DNA of 64,000 bases. Origin: Sipunculus nudus (Eukaryota > Annelida > Sipuncula > Golfingiida > Sipunculidae). The translations under genes were made by a program, and so were the position numbers. Shown here in pieces: positions 36,760 through 49,245 of this stretch. The stretch spans positions 19,939,456 to 20,003,455 of the forward strand of contig CM049318.1 of the NCBI GenBank assembly GCA_026874595.1. Reading direction: 5' to 3'. How positions within the stretch are numbered: the first letter of the stretch is position 1; each line of letters opens with the position of its first letter. The notes beneath the pieces are model-generated. The model was given only the letters and a program-made list of their open reading frames with translations. It was not told the DNA's origin and did no database searches.

Positions 36760-38583
36760 TGTGCTATGAAGCAACTGTTGGAGTTTTATTGAATCAAAGC
36801 TCAAAGCTCTGAAAATTTAGCTATAGGATCGTCATTAAACAAAATAATTCATGCTATTATACACGCACACGTGTAAATTATATCTTTTCAGTTATCGCAT
36901 TTTTTTGCATGAATTGAATACTGCGAACATGTGCTGTGACCAAAGGATGCGTGCATACAAAAAGTATGCAACCAACTTGCACCTTTATCAATATGTTGAG
37001 CCAAAACGTGATCTTTTATCACAAACAGTAGGTTTTGTTAGATGTAGGTGTATGAAAATTTAAAGGCAGTACAGCTTCATTTCAAGGGACAACGTACGTG
37101 TATGCCTTACAATATGCCTTAATATTTCAACCTCATTAACATTTATGTTACGGTTCCCGGCAACGGCAGGCATGCCACCGTAGTATTTTGATAGATTCTC
37201 TTTCAGCAGAAAGGAAGGGTGTCCCTTCATGATATAGTGACACTTAGGAACTTATAATTAATATAGCAGGCCCTTGTTCAATTCCCTATTTTTTTATGTT
37301 TTTGTACCTTAGAGAAATGGTGGTTTACATGTATATTTTAAAACCAGAGTATGATATATTGGTTGATTTTAAAGCAGTGGTCAATGTTATTGGTCGAAAG
37401 TGGAAATCATCGCAATCCGAAGAAGAAAAAAGCGTTATTCATGCACGTTTGTCAATACTTGGTGTATGTAAGTAAAAATATATGCGTATGTTTGGACATT
37501 GTGTTTTGGATTCATATTGAATTTGCCTATATAATCTTACATTGGCTTTGGCGCTTTAGTTATCTAGTTAAGCTGAGCCTTATGCAGATTGTCTTGGCAA
37601 CCACTGTGATTCATCTACCTTTCCTTTTACTCCTCTTCCTTTCCATATTGATCGCTCTCCTATTGCGGTTTGCGTGCCTGTGTCAAATTAGCGTATCTTG
37701 CATACAAATTTTCTTTCTCTAATCATTCATAATAAACGATTCTCTGTACAGTTTTATACATCATGGGTGATTAAGCTGACAGGTTTAACAAGTCAAAACT
37801 CCTAAATTCCATTATCATGTACCTGATAAAACGACAACATTGGAAGGCCTTGTCATATTCCCATGCCTTTTAGGAAAAGGTAAAAATAGAAGTCGTTTCA
37901 CTTTGTGTATATCCATGGCCATGGAGTCAGACGTTGTTTTGACTGCCAGATGAAGTTTTTAACCTATACTACAATGCACTCTGAAAGTTTTAAAGCATGA
38001 CTGTCTGTTGTTCCATAAGTCCCCGATATGGATTTAATTGCTTTTCCTTCATTGTAAGTTTACTTTTTACAAATAAGTATAAAAATGGAAAGCCGTTATA
38101 CAATTAATAAGAAATTTTTTTAAAAAAGTTAATATACAATATTATGATATTACTAATAAGTATTTCTGGTTAGACACCTTGACTGTTTGTATTGAATGAA
38201 ATCAATGTATTCCCCGATTTGTAGCATATTACAGACTGAACCCAAGGTGCACATAATTTTATTTGATATGAGGTGTCATTCACTAGGGTTTCCGTGAATA
38301 GGTAAAAAGTATACACATAAATTTGCAACTGTACAAACTAACGTTCATGTAACATAAACGTGTATTTTTTTCTTGCATTCCCGACTGTCAGTTGTAACTT
38401 ATTTATAAATGAAATATGCCTTATAAATGAACGGAGTCATTGTTCAATTTGGAGCCCTGCGAGTTCACCCGTATACGCATATAAAAAGACATGAATCCGG
38501 AAGCAATAGTTTTACTTTCTATATTCGTTTCCTTCATTTCTACCATCTCTGCATGTGGACCTTGAGCCTGCAATGAACCATTA

Positions 38584-38623
<40 letters not shown>

Positions 38624-38858
38624 AATATTTTAAGCATGTGCACGCATAAGGATATACCCTGAGGGTTAATGAGACAAAAAGATAGAGCTTTCATTAAACT
38701 TGCTACGTTGATTGATGTAGACTGTTTTATCGTAATTATAATTTAAACTACATTTCTGATTAATGTGACAATAGTCAATAGTAAGTTGATAAACTGAAAG
38801 ATCTATACTAGCCTATCTCATGAAATTAAATGTAGTGCAAAGGAATCTCTAAAGAAGG
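36757..38858. other. Non-coding left flank of duplication copy B
   Basis: No supported gene. An (ATT)n tract lies at 38583-38619. The 123-codon plus frame at 37351-37722 has a hydrophobic AT-driven composition and no gene context. Confidence 0.5.
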
Positions 38859-39592
38859 TAACAATAAATATCACATACCTAAAACACCACTCCACGAGCA
38901 TGCGCACTCCACGTAATAATGTGTCTGTTGCGCTTCTGGTCACATCTTCCGCATTCCTCCGGTTTGTCGATTAAATCGCAAACATGCAAGTGGCCATAAT
39001 AGGAACCACACCTGTGAATATTTTTTTGTTCTTTAAATGTGTGATATGGTTGTCATTTTTTATTTATTTTTTTTTTATTTTTGTTTCGGTGTACAAGCCC
39101 CGAACACCTAGCGCCAGTTGTTGCCGACGTATGTCGCCACTGTGGCACGAATGGTCGATCGCTTCAACATTTCACTGATATAACCCCTCTGATGCTTGAC
39201 GGTTCGGTTATCGTACTTGTACGTCGGTTTGTTTATATGCATTGATTAATGCATCAATAACATAGATTTGGACCTCGTATTTGGATATTACTTAGATGCA
39301 TGTAGTTTTATTCATTCCTGACTGAAAGTTTGGTGTTCACCGTGTCAGAAATTTTGAGCTGTATAGACGTGTTGTCACAAGGGTGCTTCCTGTGACTGAT
39401 AAACAATTAACGAGTTTATAGATTAAATAGACGTCCATAACTTTTAATCAAATCACGCATCCCACCCTTTATAAAAAATATAAACAAAAAATTGATATTT
39501 TGCCCGATAATGGGTTAAGTGTATGTAACAGTTATTGGTAATTATATTGTCGAATGTGTCGAATATTGTTGAATACTGGTTTTTGTTTCCTT

Positions 39593-40458
39593 TTAATGAA
39601 ATCCCATGTTTGACTTCATAACTTTAAAGTTGTCCACAAAGGTGTGTATATCCAGGAGAATAATAAGGACAAAGACAACAACGATGATGATAACAGTGGC
39701 GCCACCTATGACCTGAGAGCTAAACCGGAAGTCTGATAACGTCATATAATGCAGCTTTATATCTTTTGGTTCATGACTTTCCTCAATAGACGTTGTTGGC
39801 TGAGAGACATCATTTTCAGGTCCTATGCTGCCTCTTGGGACAGTAGTTGGCGCGGCAGTTTCTGAAAGCATTTACTTTATTAAATAAAAAATTCAGTTCC
39901 CCTTATACAACAAAATGCCTGGTGAGGATGTTCATTAGAACTATGTTATAGGATCTTTACAACATTCTCTTCATTATAATTACAAAAAACGACTTGAAAA
40001 AGAGAGTTCAATTCAATATTTTTCCTGAAATTAATTCACTATAAATAAAATATGATAATAATTTCAAATTATTCAAATCTCTCTCTCTGACCTACATATA
40101 AATGTTCAGGAATACAAACCAGATGAGGCCTTATTTTTAAATCATTTAAATTTGAGCTATATTTGAAGCTAATTGCTTTCATAACTAAGGAATGAAAAAG
40201 GAAACGTGCACATCAGTTTCAGTCCCCATGAAATTAAATTCAATAAAAACAATATATTTTCAAATTATCTCTTCCTCCCTCTGACCAGCAAATAAACTAC
40301 CAGTTACCTTCAGTTGTGGAATTCCCAAAAATACCTGGTAACTTTTTACTCTCAAGTGCAGTGCAGTTCTCAACCGTGATGTTGACAGCTGTTCAAAGTA
40401 TAAAAAGGAGTAATAATGTCAATATATCTGTCTGTCTATCGATCTATCTATCTATCTA

Positions 40459-40505
<47 letters not shown>

Positions 40506-43500
40506 TTAATTATTTTTCAATGTTTTGTATTTATATCTTAAGAATTTTCTATGTACAGTTAATCCCCTTTATGCCAGATAGTCACGGGACAGGACGATTT
40601 ATCCGTTAAAGCAGGATGTCCGCCCGCCCAAAAGGAGGACGGGTTTTTAGCGACGGACAAATACAACAATGATAAACTGCAATTATTTTTTTAATTTAAA
40701 TTATCAGATTGCACATGGATTATAAAGTCTTTAACTTCATTATTCAGATATTATATTATCCAATATTGACTGAGACATACTCGTAGATACGAATGTGTTG
40801 TTATACTCGCATCTGATATGTCCGTCAAATTCTAATTTTCCTAATCGTGAAAGAATTATATATTAACTAAAACGATTTCTAACATGTCTCGTCATTTCTT
40901 AATATTTCATTTACATTTTCAACATTCTTTTCGATGGCAGAGTTATCAATGACGAATAAATTAAAGGTGTGTTCTACATCCCATATGGCTCGTATGCACG
41001 ATCACAACATTATCCATCCTGTAAAAATTTCATGTAAAGGTACTGACACGTGAACAACTCCAAGGAACTACGAGTTCATCAGTTGAAGCAGTGAATGACC
41101 ATATTAATCACCAAACAGTTAGCCGATTCGATTAAAAAAAAGTTTTAATTAGTTTGAAACTAACTAGAAGCAGAATATAATGCCAATTACAGAGTATTTA
41201 TCCTACAAAGAGCCAAAAACGCCGTTTGTGTGTCCGTTAGTATAGCTAATTTTTTATGTTTGGACGACGAAAAATATATCTTGTTCTGAATTGAGGTATG
41301 TCCGCCCAAAAGGGGTTCTTAAAGTAGTAAAACGTTTAGGCATACCGTAGTATAATAATCTGACAGTGATCAGGTCTGAACAACTTTTTTTAGCCTTTTT
41401 TAGCGGTTACATACAAACACGCAGTAACCAAGTGACACAAAAATGTGTCTCTCACAACCAGAGTCTTCGTGAGCTCTATTATTTTAGGCCATGACACAAT
41501 GGTTTATGTCATTAAATATGTCCTTTAAATGTGTCCTATATGAGGAACTTTGATATTAGATTGTTACACGAAAGCCATCCGTTACGTGGGTTGTCCGACC
41601 TAGAGGATTGTCCATAGCCCGGGGCTTAACTGTTTATGTAATTGGCGAAAAAATAAAACAAAACTCTCATTCATATACGGTTAAAGATAAAATTCATTGG
41701 ACAGTCCAGTAGCGATGAATATTGAGCTAGTGTAGATGGTTTTCAATTAATTGCATGTAGTTTTATTTTCTTCCACACACTGTTAGCTTTTCAATATATT
41801 CTTTATAAACTTTTGATGATGATGTTTTTTTTTTAATTATTGAAATGGTTACATTCTTTACTGGGGTGTTGCACCTAATTTTTTTTTTCAGAAAGCAACC
41901 AACCTGTGCTGACAGAAATATAAAATTACCACTTTACCCCAATATTTAGTATGATAAATTCTGTTTAATATTAATTTAAGCACTTGAGACCCAATAATGG
42001 TTTCCCATTATCTTTTAATTTGTTCTTTACATTTATTTTTGTAGTGTTCAGTAACGGACTAATGTCATGTTTGTGAACATACACCAGTCTGCATCTGTAT
42101 GTTGACCTGGCGGTCAGAGGTCATAAGTCACTTCCGGTACAGAATAAAGTGTTACAATTATATTGAAACTAGTAGGGGCCTATTTGGCCTTTGTTACCTT
42201 CATAATACTGACAAACAAAAAACAGCTGTTTATCACATTTCAAGTTGTTCCAGCGGTAGCCATCTTGGAGTCTGACACAGTGTTCTTTGTCCAATCTCAG
42301 GTAGTCAACCAACTGACCCCAAACAAACGGTCCGTCAATCCAGGTGTAGTTACTCACATTTGCCGGGTATTTATACATGCCCAACCAATATTCATTACTG
42401 AGGATAAAAAACATATGATTACTCGGTAGTATGAAAATATAATTTGTATATTTATTAATGACAAGGGTACGCATGTGAGACATAGGAAAGCGTTCTGCTG
42501 GGCCAGTTCTTAAAGCAGTATATTCATTTGGCCTGAGGTCCACTACTAGGGCTGTAGAATCACTATATTGCATGTTGTATTTGTTGCGGTTTTTTTTGCA
42601 TTAATCCAAGGAATAAGTTTAAGAGCTGACTTTGTATAAGACACCGAAAAGAGACTCTTGCGTGACTGGGATCTCGAGTATGTATGATGGGTGATTAAAG
42701 TTTGTTCACATATAACTGAGTCTGTTATACAACAGTATTCCCAGTTGCATCACCTGATATTCTGGTGGACTGGTTCCAACTCCAATATGTATATATGAGA
42801 AAAATAAACATTTTGTTTACTCCGGGAAGTTGCCAATAGTTTGTTGTACATTTCATGTGACATTAATGATTAGATTAATAGATATTAATGATAAATCAAT
42901 GCCACGAACAGTGGAATATCAAACTTACTCGGTATATCATTTTAATTTACATCAATCATTCAACTTTTCTGCAACAACTCCCTCTTAAATTTCTCAAAAC
43001 TAGAAGTGACAAAAGAAAGTTATCTTACAAGAACTCTTCACGCGTAATCAACCAGGACCGCGTGAGCGCCCATGACAATTGGCATGAACATGCATGTTGG
43101 AGTTGGAACCAGTCTACCTGGAGTACTGATGATGGCGTTGTGCGCAAGTCTCTATGATTGGATGAAGGCCATTATACTCAGTCTTCTCGTCCCGCCGCTG
43201 TGATTGCTAATCACAGGGGCGGACTTAGAGGGGAATATGAGGACGCGTCCCTCTTTTCGACATAAACATATGGGAATTCGAATAATAAACTCGTGTTATA
43301 AAAAAAAGGTCAGCGCCGGACTCGCACCGTTTTCATCCCTACAGTTCTGCATGGGAAAGTCTACAATCACTCCAAGTACACTGTTTAACACGTGCCAGAG
43401 TGCTGTACCACACCTGTCTAAGATCCTGTATACGAAGCTGATTGTTTAAAACATCATCAGTCTTTATCATAATAGAAATGTTTCTTGAGGGAATATTATT

Positions 43501-43927
43501 CTCAAAGATATCAGTTTCGCATTTTTATGTATACCAGTTACTTATTGTATTTTCTGTTTATGTATTAATTTTTAAAATAAATTAAAAACAAATAAAATAA
43601 AATAATGAAAAAAGTAGGAATCTCATAACCTTGCTGTGTCTTGATCTGATCATTTTACAAATTACAAAATAATGTGAAAGGTTTGAACGAAAGCCATGAA
43701 TTTTGTTTTATATCACTGTACCTGGAATTGCTGATGGACTGTCTAAGAATTTCATTTTCTGCCTCTGATTTTACCGTTGCCAGAATCCCCTGTTCATCTA
43801 AGCAGTATCTCCTAGCGCCATCCCAGTCACGTGGTATATCATATGACCGGAAAGATTTCCGATAAAGTGAAATCCCTAAAACACTGATAAACAGTGACAA
43901 AATAATAACTCCATGTGTGATCAACAT
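39593..43927 (-). CDS. C-type-lectin-like type I membrane protein B1 (type 1 gene, copy B)
   Basis: Orthologous duplicate of A1 with exons 43722-43927, 42198-42397, 40308-40388 and 39593-39861, the same lengths, phases and splice sites, 251 residues. The start ATG at 43927 has an in-frame TAG four codons upstream. The domain is short-form (Cys 42, 109, 123, 131) with WNN and no EPN/QPD, a glycosylated stalk, a membrane helix at about 213-232 and a 19-residue tail. In exon 2 I see only two amino-acid changes from A1 (Asp to Tyr in MYKxP, Met to Val in ANxSN). Stalk exon 3 has SKK where A1 has SET. The first dozen codons differ far more than the rest, and the upstream region carries 1.9 kb absent from A1. 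Confidence 0.85.
40556..41632. mobile_element. Copy B of the 1.07-kb TIR element, B1 intron 2
   Basis: Same element and site as 8279-9353. The right end reads GGGGCTTAACTG followed by TTTATGTA instead of TA, so the right flank has changed since the duplication. Confidence 0.65.
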
Positions 43928-44486
43928 GCTTGATCCCTAACTGTCTGAAGCGAATGCTTCTCTCAGGGTGACAAATTTGAATGATAGTCTGTCGGAAGCA
44001 GTTAGGTCCTGTCAAATTGATTTATCTTATTGATGTAATATTCATGGTTTTCTGTGGTCCATTAATTCATTTTGTAAGGACATTAAAGGCCCGGGTTGCA
44101 GACATAAACACAAACACTACCCAATCAATGTCTTATTGACAAGAGACCTTCGTTCAAACGAATGGTCGGTGTCTCAAGCTGATGGACATTCTTCAGGTAG
44201 TCAATAATGCAAGGCCATTGGTGTGGTGGTCCGGCAAATAAGACTTCTGTGTGATCATATTGGATTTCAATTCCGCAAAACTACAGGAGGCATATAGACA
44301 ATGCGGTCAATTATCTCTTACATAGCGAGGGTATACATGTATGCTTCCGTTGCATCTCTCTGGGTGGTCATTTCCCGCTGAAAAGGAAACCTAAAGGCAT
44401 TAGACCTACTATTATCACCCCAACTGCACATGTAGTCATCTGATACAAGGGCAAATACAAGGATTTCAAACTAACCTGGTATGGCA

Positions 44487-44546
44487 TTCCATACCATGCT
44501 AGTGTCGAAACTACTTTCCATACCATGCTAGTGTCGGAACTATTTT
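44487..44546. repeat. 30-bp tandem direct repeat
   Basis: TTCCATACCATGCTAGTGTC occurs twice with a 30-base period. Confidence 0.85.
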
Positions 44547-44930
44547 TTTCTCAACACTTTTCTTTGAAGTATGGACGTATCGTCCGCCCCAGTGCCGTTG
44601 TCCGCTAGTTTTTTCCGGGATAATTTTTTTATACAGGTGAAGCAGTGTAAACCTTTCTGGTCCAAATATTGCAGGTGCTAAAGAATTTATATAAAACCTC
44701 ACTTGCTTTGATTTTGTAAGAGATCAAAATCCAAAATATGACAAAACAGGTTACAGCGTGAACGACTTTTTCATTGCTAAAACAAAGAGGTTAGGCCATA
44801 TATGATTGATGCACTCTTTTAAGTCTTTGGCTCGAATAATAAGCCAGGCAAACTGATGACGTCAGTCCATTGAAGGTGACGCGCGACCGATCATTGTGAC
44901 GTCACATTTTCACAAAGACCACGCAGCCAT
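44500..44930. repeat. Diverged relative of the 4340-4720 repeat, with TGACGTCA sites
   Basis: Carries the ATCCAAAATATGACAAAACA block, then GATGACGTCAG and TGTGACGTCAC at about 44856-44910. The full CRE octamer occurs twice, in a region that may act upstream of B1. Confidence 0.45.
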
Positions 44931-46149
44931 GACATGGAATGTGTTCGGACAGTGTTCCATAGATGAATGTACTTTCAAGCACTACAGCAGTCAATCGGTC
45001 CCTAAGCATAAATTTCGGAAAAGAGCCGCAAAGTAAATAATTTTTTACATGATATATTATATCTCTTTACACAAGATAAGCAGAATATATATAAATATAT
45101 ATACTTTAAACCAAACTGTAATATTCTTAAAAATAAAATATTATTTGCGAACAATACATGCAGACAATGGGTTTTAGGACGGATAAAATATATTTTCACC
45201 AAAATTATCTAAGTACGTAAGGATACACTTAAATAAAAAAAAGAAAGGAACTAAATAATAACGGGCCCCCTTTAACATACATATACTGATATAGCTTCAC
45301 ACCACGGAATATGTTGCTAGCTTTTCCATATATATATATGCTGAATAAAATATTCACAAACGTTTTCTCCACTTAAATTGAGAAACCTCACAAAATTAAG
45401 TTTTTTTAACGTCCGTAAATACATGTACTCATGACAGAGAGCTTAGCACTTTGTCAGATCATGTAATAACAAGTTTTTTTATTGAAGTTGTTTCGTTCAG
45501 GTTCTCATGTTGTCAAGGACGCTTAGCAACCTGCGTTTGTGCTCATGATGCATGTCTGTTGATGTTTGTCCTCACTCTTTGAAAACACTTGTTTTAGCTT
45601 AAGCTCAGCACACTTTCTCATTAATTTTATACCTTACCTGCTCGGCCCAACATCAAACATGTACGAGAGTTCCTCTAGACAATTTTTGGTTCCAATATAG
45701 AGGGTAACACATTTAGTTATTCTTATGGTTTAAATGGATCTCTGTGTGTGGAAGAATCGCATCGTGGGTGTAGACTGTAGGACATGAATGAAATTCCTTA
45801 AAAAAAATTTACTACTAAGAAACATAGTCCTTCTTTTATTTTGAAATTAAACATATGATTGTAGCTAGTGAATGATAATTACATCCTTCATTTTCAAACT
45901 GAAAATCAGCTCTTTTATAGAGTGAGAGAGGACTAACGATTTAAATTTCCTATATATTGATCACTTTAGTTCGGTGTAATAATATGCACATGGGTGTAGG
46001 AATACTAATCTTGTAATACATGTTTGGTATCAATGAAATTCCATAATATGTTTACTATTAAGAAATAGTCCCACTTACAATTTTGAATTTACTGAAATAA
46101 AAATACATTATCGCAGATAAAAACACATTCATGTGGGGTGATAAATATC

Positions 46150-46303
46150 AAACCAGGTTTGTGCGTGACACGTAAGAGGTTACCGGGTTCGTCTGGTGTG
46201 GGTAATTCACAGATCAGGCTCGTGCGCGCACTCGCCTGATCTGTGAATTGCCCACACCAGACTCACCCGGTACCCTCTTATGTATCACGCACTCACCTGG
46301 TTT
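46150..46303. repeat. 154-bp inverted repeat (hairpin)
   Basis: The arms run from AAACCAGGT and AGATCAGGC inward to a loop of about 14 bases (itself GTGCGCGCAC-palindromic), then back to ACCTGGTTT. Arm identity is about 85-90% by eye. It ends 12 bases before the edge of the copy-B-specific block. Confidence 0.9.
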
Positions 46304-46315
46304 GCTTTATTTATC

Positions 46316-48691
46316 TGTACAAAGCCATGTAGATCTGTTCAATGAATTCAGACAAAAGTTTTATCCGTATCATTTTGAACAAGACTATATTTGACAAACC
46401 ACGAAAGTGAGAAAGGGCCGAAAAAATAGTCCAGCTCACATTCCTAGTGACCCAGTTCAATCAGAAATCCCATTCACTCCACCACTTGGGTACAATTCAA
46501 ATTATTTATATATCCCAGAAGTTTTCTGGAGCTCAAGCGGATAAAAGGTATCACGTGGTGAAAACGAACAGCAATCGATGATAATGAAGTATGTGAACTT
46601 CTTACTTTTGGGTATTTGAATGAAAAGTTTTGACACTTTACATGTTCGTATTGCCTCTCGCACTCTGCATGTTTAAATTTTTAGTATATAGTATGTAGAT
46701 ATTGTTCCTCATTGAAGGCTTGTCCATCATTTACTAAATATAACACCAGTTTCTTTATTATAAAAAAAATACTTGTCAATCCGTATTTATGTTAAATATC
46801 TGAGCGAAGCTTTGATGACTGAATTATTTATTTCACTGATTTTCTGCTTTTTGATTTGCATAACTGAAAAATGAATTTAAACTTTATATTGAAGTAATGA
46901 GAATATTGCTGAACATCAACATATACTAGATGCATCCGTGGAAAATCTACGGTTCTATTTAAAAAACATTTTGTAGGGACTGAATGTCGCATATTATTTT
47001 TTTTCTTATGCTTTTCGCAGGGACAGTTGTTCATGATATAAAGATCACTTGTGCTGGTATTCTTCAGGAAAATCCCTCCCGTAACAACACTGAGCAAGGA
47101 ATGGCAAATGATTCTATTAAAGAATTCAAACGAAGAAGTAGACGTGAGGAATATATAGGGGATATGAATTATCCGGACATCGTCATTTCCGGAGTGATGG
47201 TGATTGTAGATAAATAAGATATATCTATACTGTGAAAAAAAATTAAGGAATCAAATGAATGTATATAGGAAACTGAAAGCTTATGAAGGATAATTTCCAT
47301 AAATCGTAGGTCAAAGCACATCACGAAAAATGAAATATGTAATTGAAACACGTGTCATTGAAGGCTCTCGCACGCGAAAATTTAACTAACATCTGTAAAT
47401 GTTGACAGACAGGCTCAGGCAATTAGACACCTACAGTAATAAGTGCTTGTCCTGAGCTCTGTTGAATGTCATTAGGTTGATCGAAAATTGACAATATTCC
47501 TAGATAATTAAGTGGCAGGTTTACATCATTTGGTGCAAAGAAATAACTTCAGCCTTGGTTTCGTTGCTTGTCTTAAGTAAATTTAACGCAACAAATGAAT
47601 ATACTTATCTCTCATAAAATTTGAAGAGGGTCAGCGAAGAACCGTATGATCAATTAATAAAGTTTGGAGGTAATCAAAATCAACATAATATATTTTTCTC
47701 TCATACACGATTATGACAAAAGGAGAATTCCTTTGTGGACGTGTAGAAGATGCCGATTTGTATGCATTTTTTCTGCTACTGTTTTGTCACCGACCGGGTC
47801 ACTGAAGCGTGACAGTATTTATACATGAAAAAGGGTAGACTTGATCACATTACTGATCAGGAGATTCTTGTGGAGGTTATTAGGCTACAGATGCAGAACC
47901 TGGTTTGTTAATAGAATCTCGATCAGTTAAAGATGTACTGATAATATTTATTTTATGTTTCAAAGTCCCTGGAGATGGAGAAGCCTAAAAATAATATGTG
48001 TGCATCCCCCCCCCCCCCCGAACTGTATTTAAGTTGTTGGGCTTTGAACAACCTTTTTTTCCAAACAACCCATAAATAAGACGAACTACGGACACATGGT
48101 TATAATGGAAATATATGAATGAATGTATTAAAATCAACATACCTGTAAACCAATAAAAAGTCAAACGCTGGTCTTGTAACAGGTCGTAGTGTTAATCAAA
48201 ATGAAAAACCCTAGTATTGAAAGTGATATACATGTGGTGTTTGTTTTGAATTAATCAGCTTTATTTCCTGCGGAAGGATCAAAGGAATAAGAGTGGACCT
48301 GTGACCGCGAATTATACAATACTCTCTGTGGCCGGTGAGCTGAAAATGCTGGAAAATCCTCATGGCGCCTCTTAAAAAAATAGGGGCACCTTTTGGGGGA
48401 ATATTAAAATTATTAAAGATGAAAAATTATAGGACATAATTCCGAAAAATAAAACAAACTTGTCCTAGGAGAGCGCACTGGCGATACAGAACGCCAAATC
48501 TGAACGGAAGAAGGTAAAACTTTGTCTAGAAAACAAAAACTGCGTATTAATTGTATAGATAGGTTAACTTGAGACGTCTCCAGTTGGTAGTCCTGACTTT
48601 GTCCGGCAGGTGAAGCACTCCACATGTGTCTTGGCACAGTGCTCGTGTCTGTGACCCTTTTCGTGCAATTCTTTGAGACATACGTAGCCTG
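46316..48691. other. Non-coding, copy B counterpart of 12140-14439
   Basis: No gene seen. It carries a 54-base stretch (48268-48321) absent from copy A, bounded by a CT microhomology. Confidence 0.5.
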
Positions 48692-49245
48692 TGTTTCGTT
48701 ATTTTGCTATTAATCAATGGTTGGGATAGAGAGGACAGGGTGTGTATGTACTGTATAAATTACAGCTATTACAAAATTGAAGATGAATTTCATTTTGTAT
48801 TTGAATGTCTTCTATATAGATACTATAGATACACTCATGACAAATATATTGACAAATGCTTGCAAATACCAAATGTACATAATTGTGTAAATTTATTTAC
48901 ATAGGAAATGTTTTTGAAATAAACAGGTTAGCCGCATATACGTATTATGCATTTCTTAATACAGTTACCATTTTACGTAAAAAAACTATTATGTAACATT
49001 ACACTTCTTGTTATCTTTGTATATGAACAAGATCATTCATATTGAATGATGGTGGTAAAATTTATTTATTTATTTATTTTAAGTTTATTTAATAATTAAG
49101 ATAATTGTATTTAATATGAGAAATGTTATTGCTGTTGTTTCATTATTTTAAATGTTATTATCATGTTACATAATGAGCTTATGACAACTTTGGAACTATG
49201 GACCTGTGGCCTTTTATTCCTGAATAAAGTATTCTTCTTCAGCTA
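48692..49245 (+). pseudogene. 3' end of a non-LTR (LINE) retrotransposon, copy B
   Basis: Duplicate of 14440-14990 with the same CX2CX12HX4C finger (frame 48704-48904). It has a 9-base duplication (ATACTATAG) near the finger's last Cys. Not an independent insertion. Confidence 0.7.

Larger units (their letters stand above)
44417..46315. other. 1,899-bp block present only in copy B, upstream of B1
   Basis: Copy A reads straight through one TTATC where this block sits between two (44412-44416 and 46311-46315). The ends are not inverted repeats of each other, so it is either an insertion with a 5-bp target duplication or ancestral DNA lost from copy A through TTATC microhomology. It holds a 30-bp direct repeat, a diverged relative of 4340-4720 with TGACGTCA sites, and a palindrome at its right end. 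It begins about 490 bases upstream of the B1 start codon. No gene seen inside. Confidence 0.85.

Noticed and set aside
37351-37722. 123-codon plus-strand frame with hydrophobic stretches
   Set aside because: Composition follows local T-richness, with no splice context, no homologue in the window and no recognisable motif.
44417-46315. Helitron or TIR transposon as explanation of the copy-B block
   Set aside because: The two ends are not inverted repeats, and there is no CTRR end or A/T target site; only the 5-base TTATC repeat is seen.
48267-48281. 15 bases (CCTGCGGAAGGATCA) identical to the usual 3' end of 18S rRNA, in a 54-base stretch found only in copy B
   Set aside because: Neither the preceding bases nor the following ones continue into 18S or a plausible ITS1; probably chance or a tiny templated filler.
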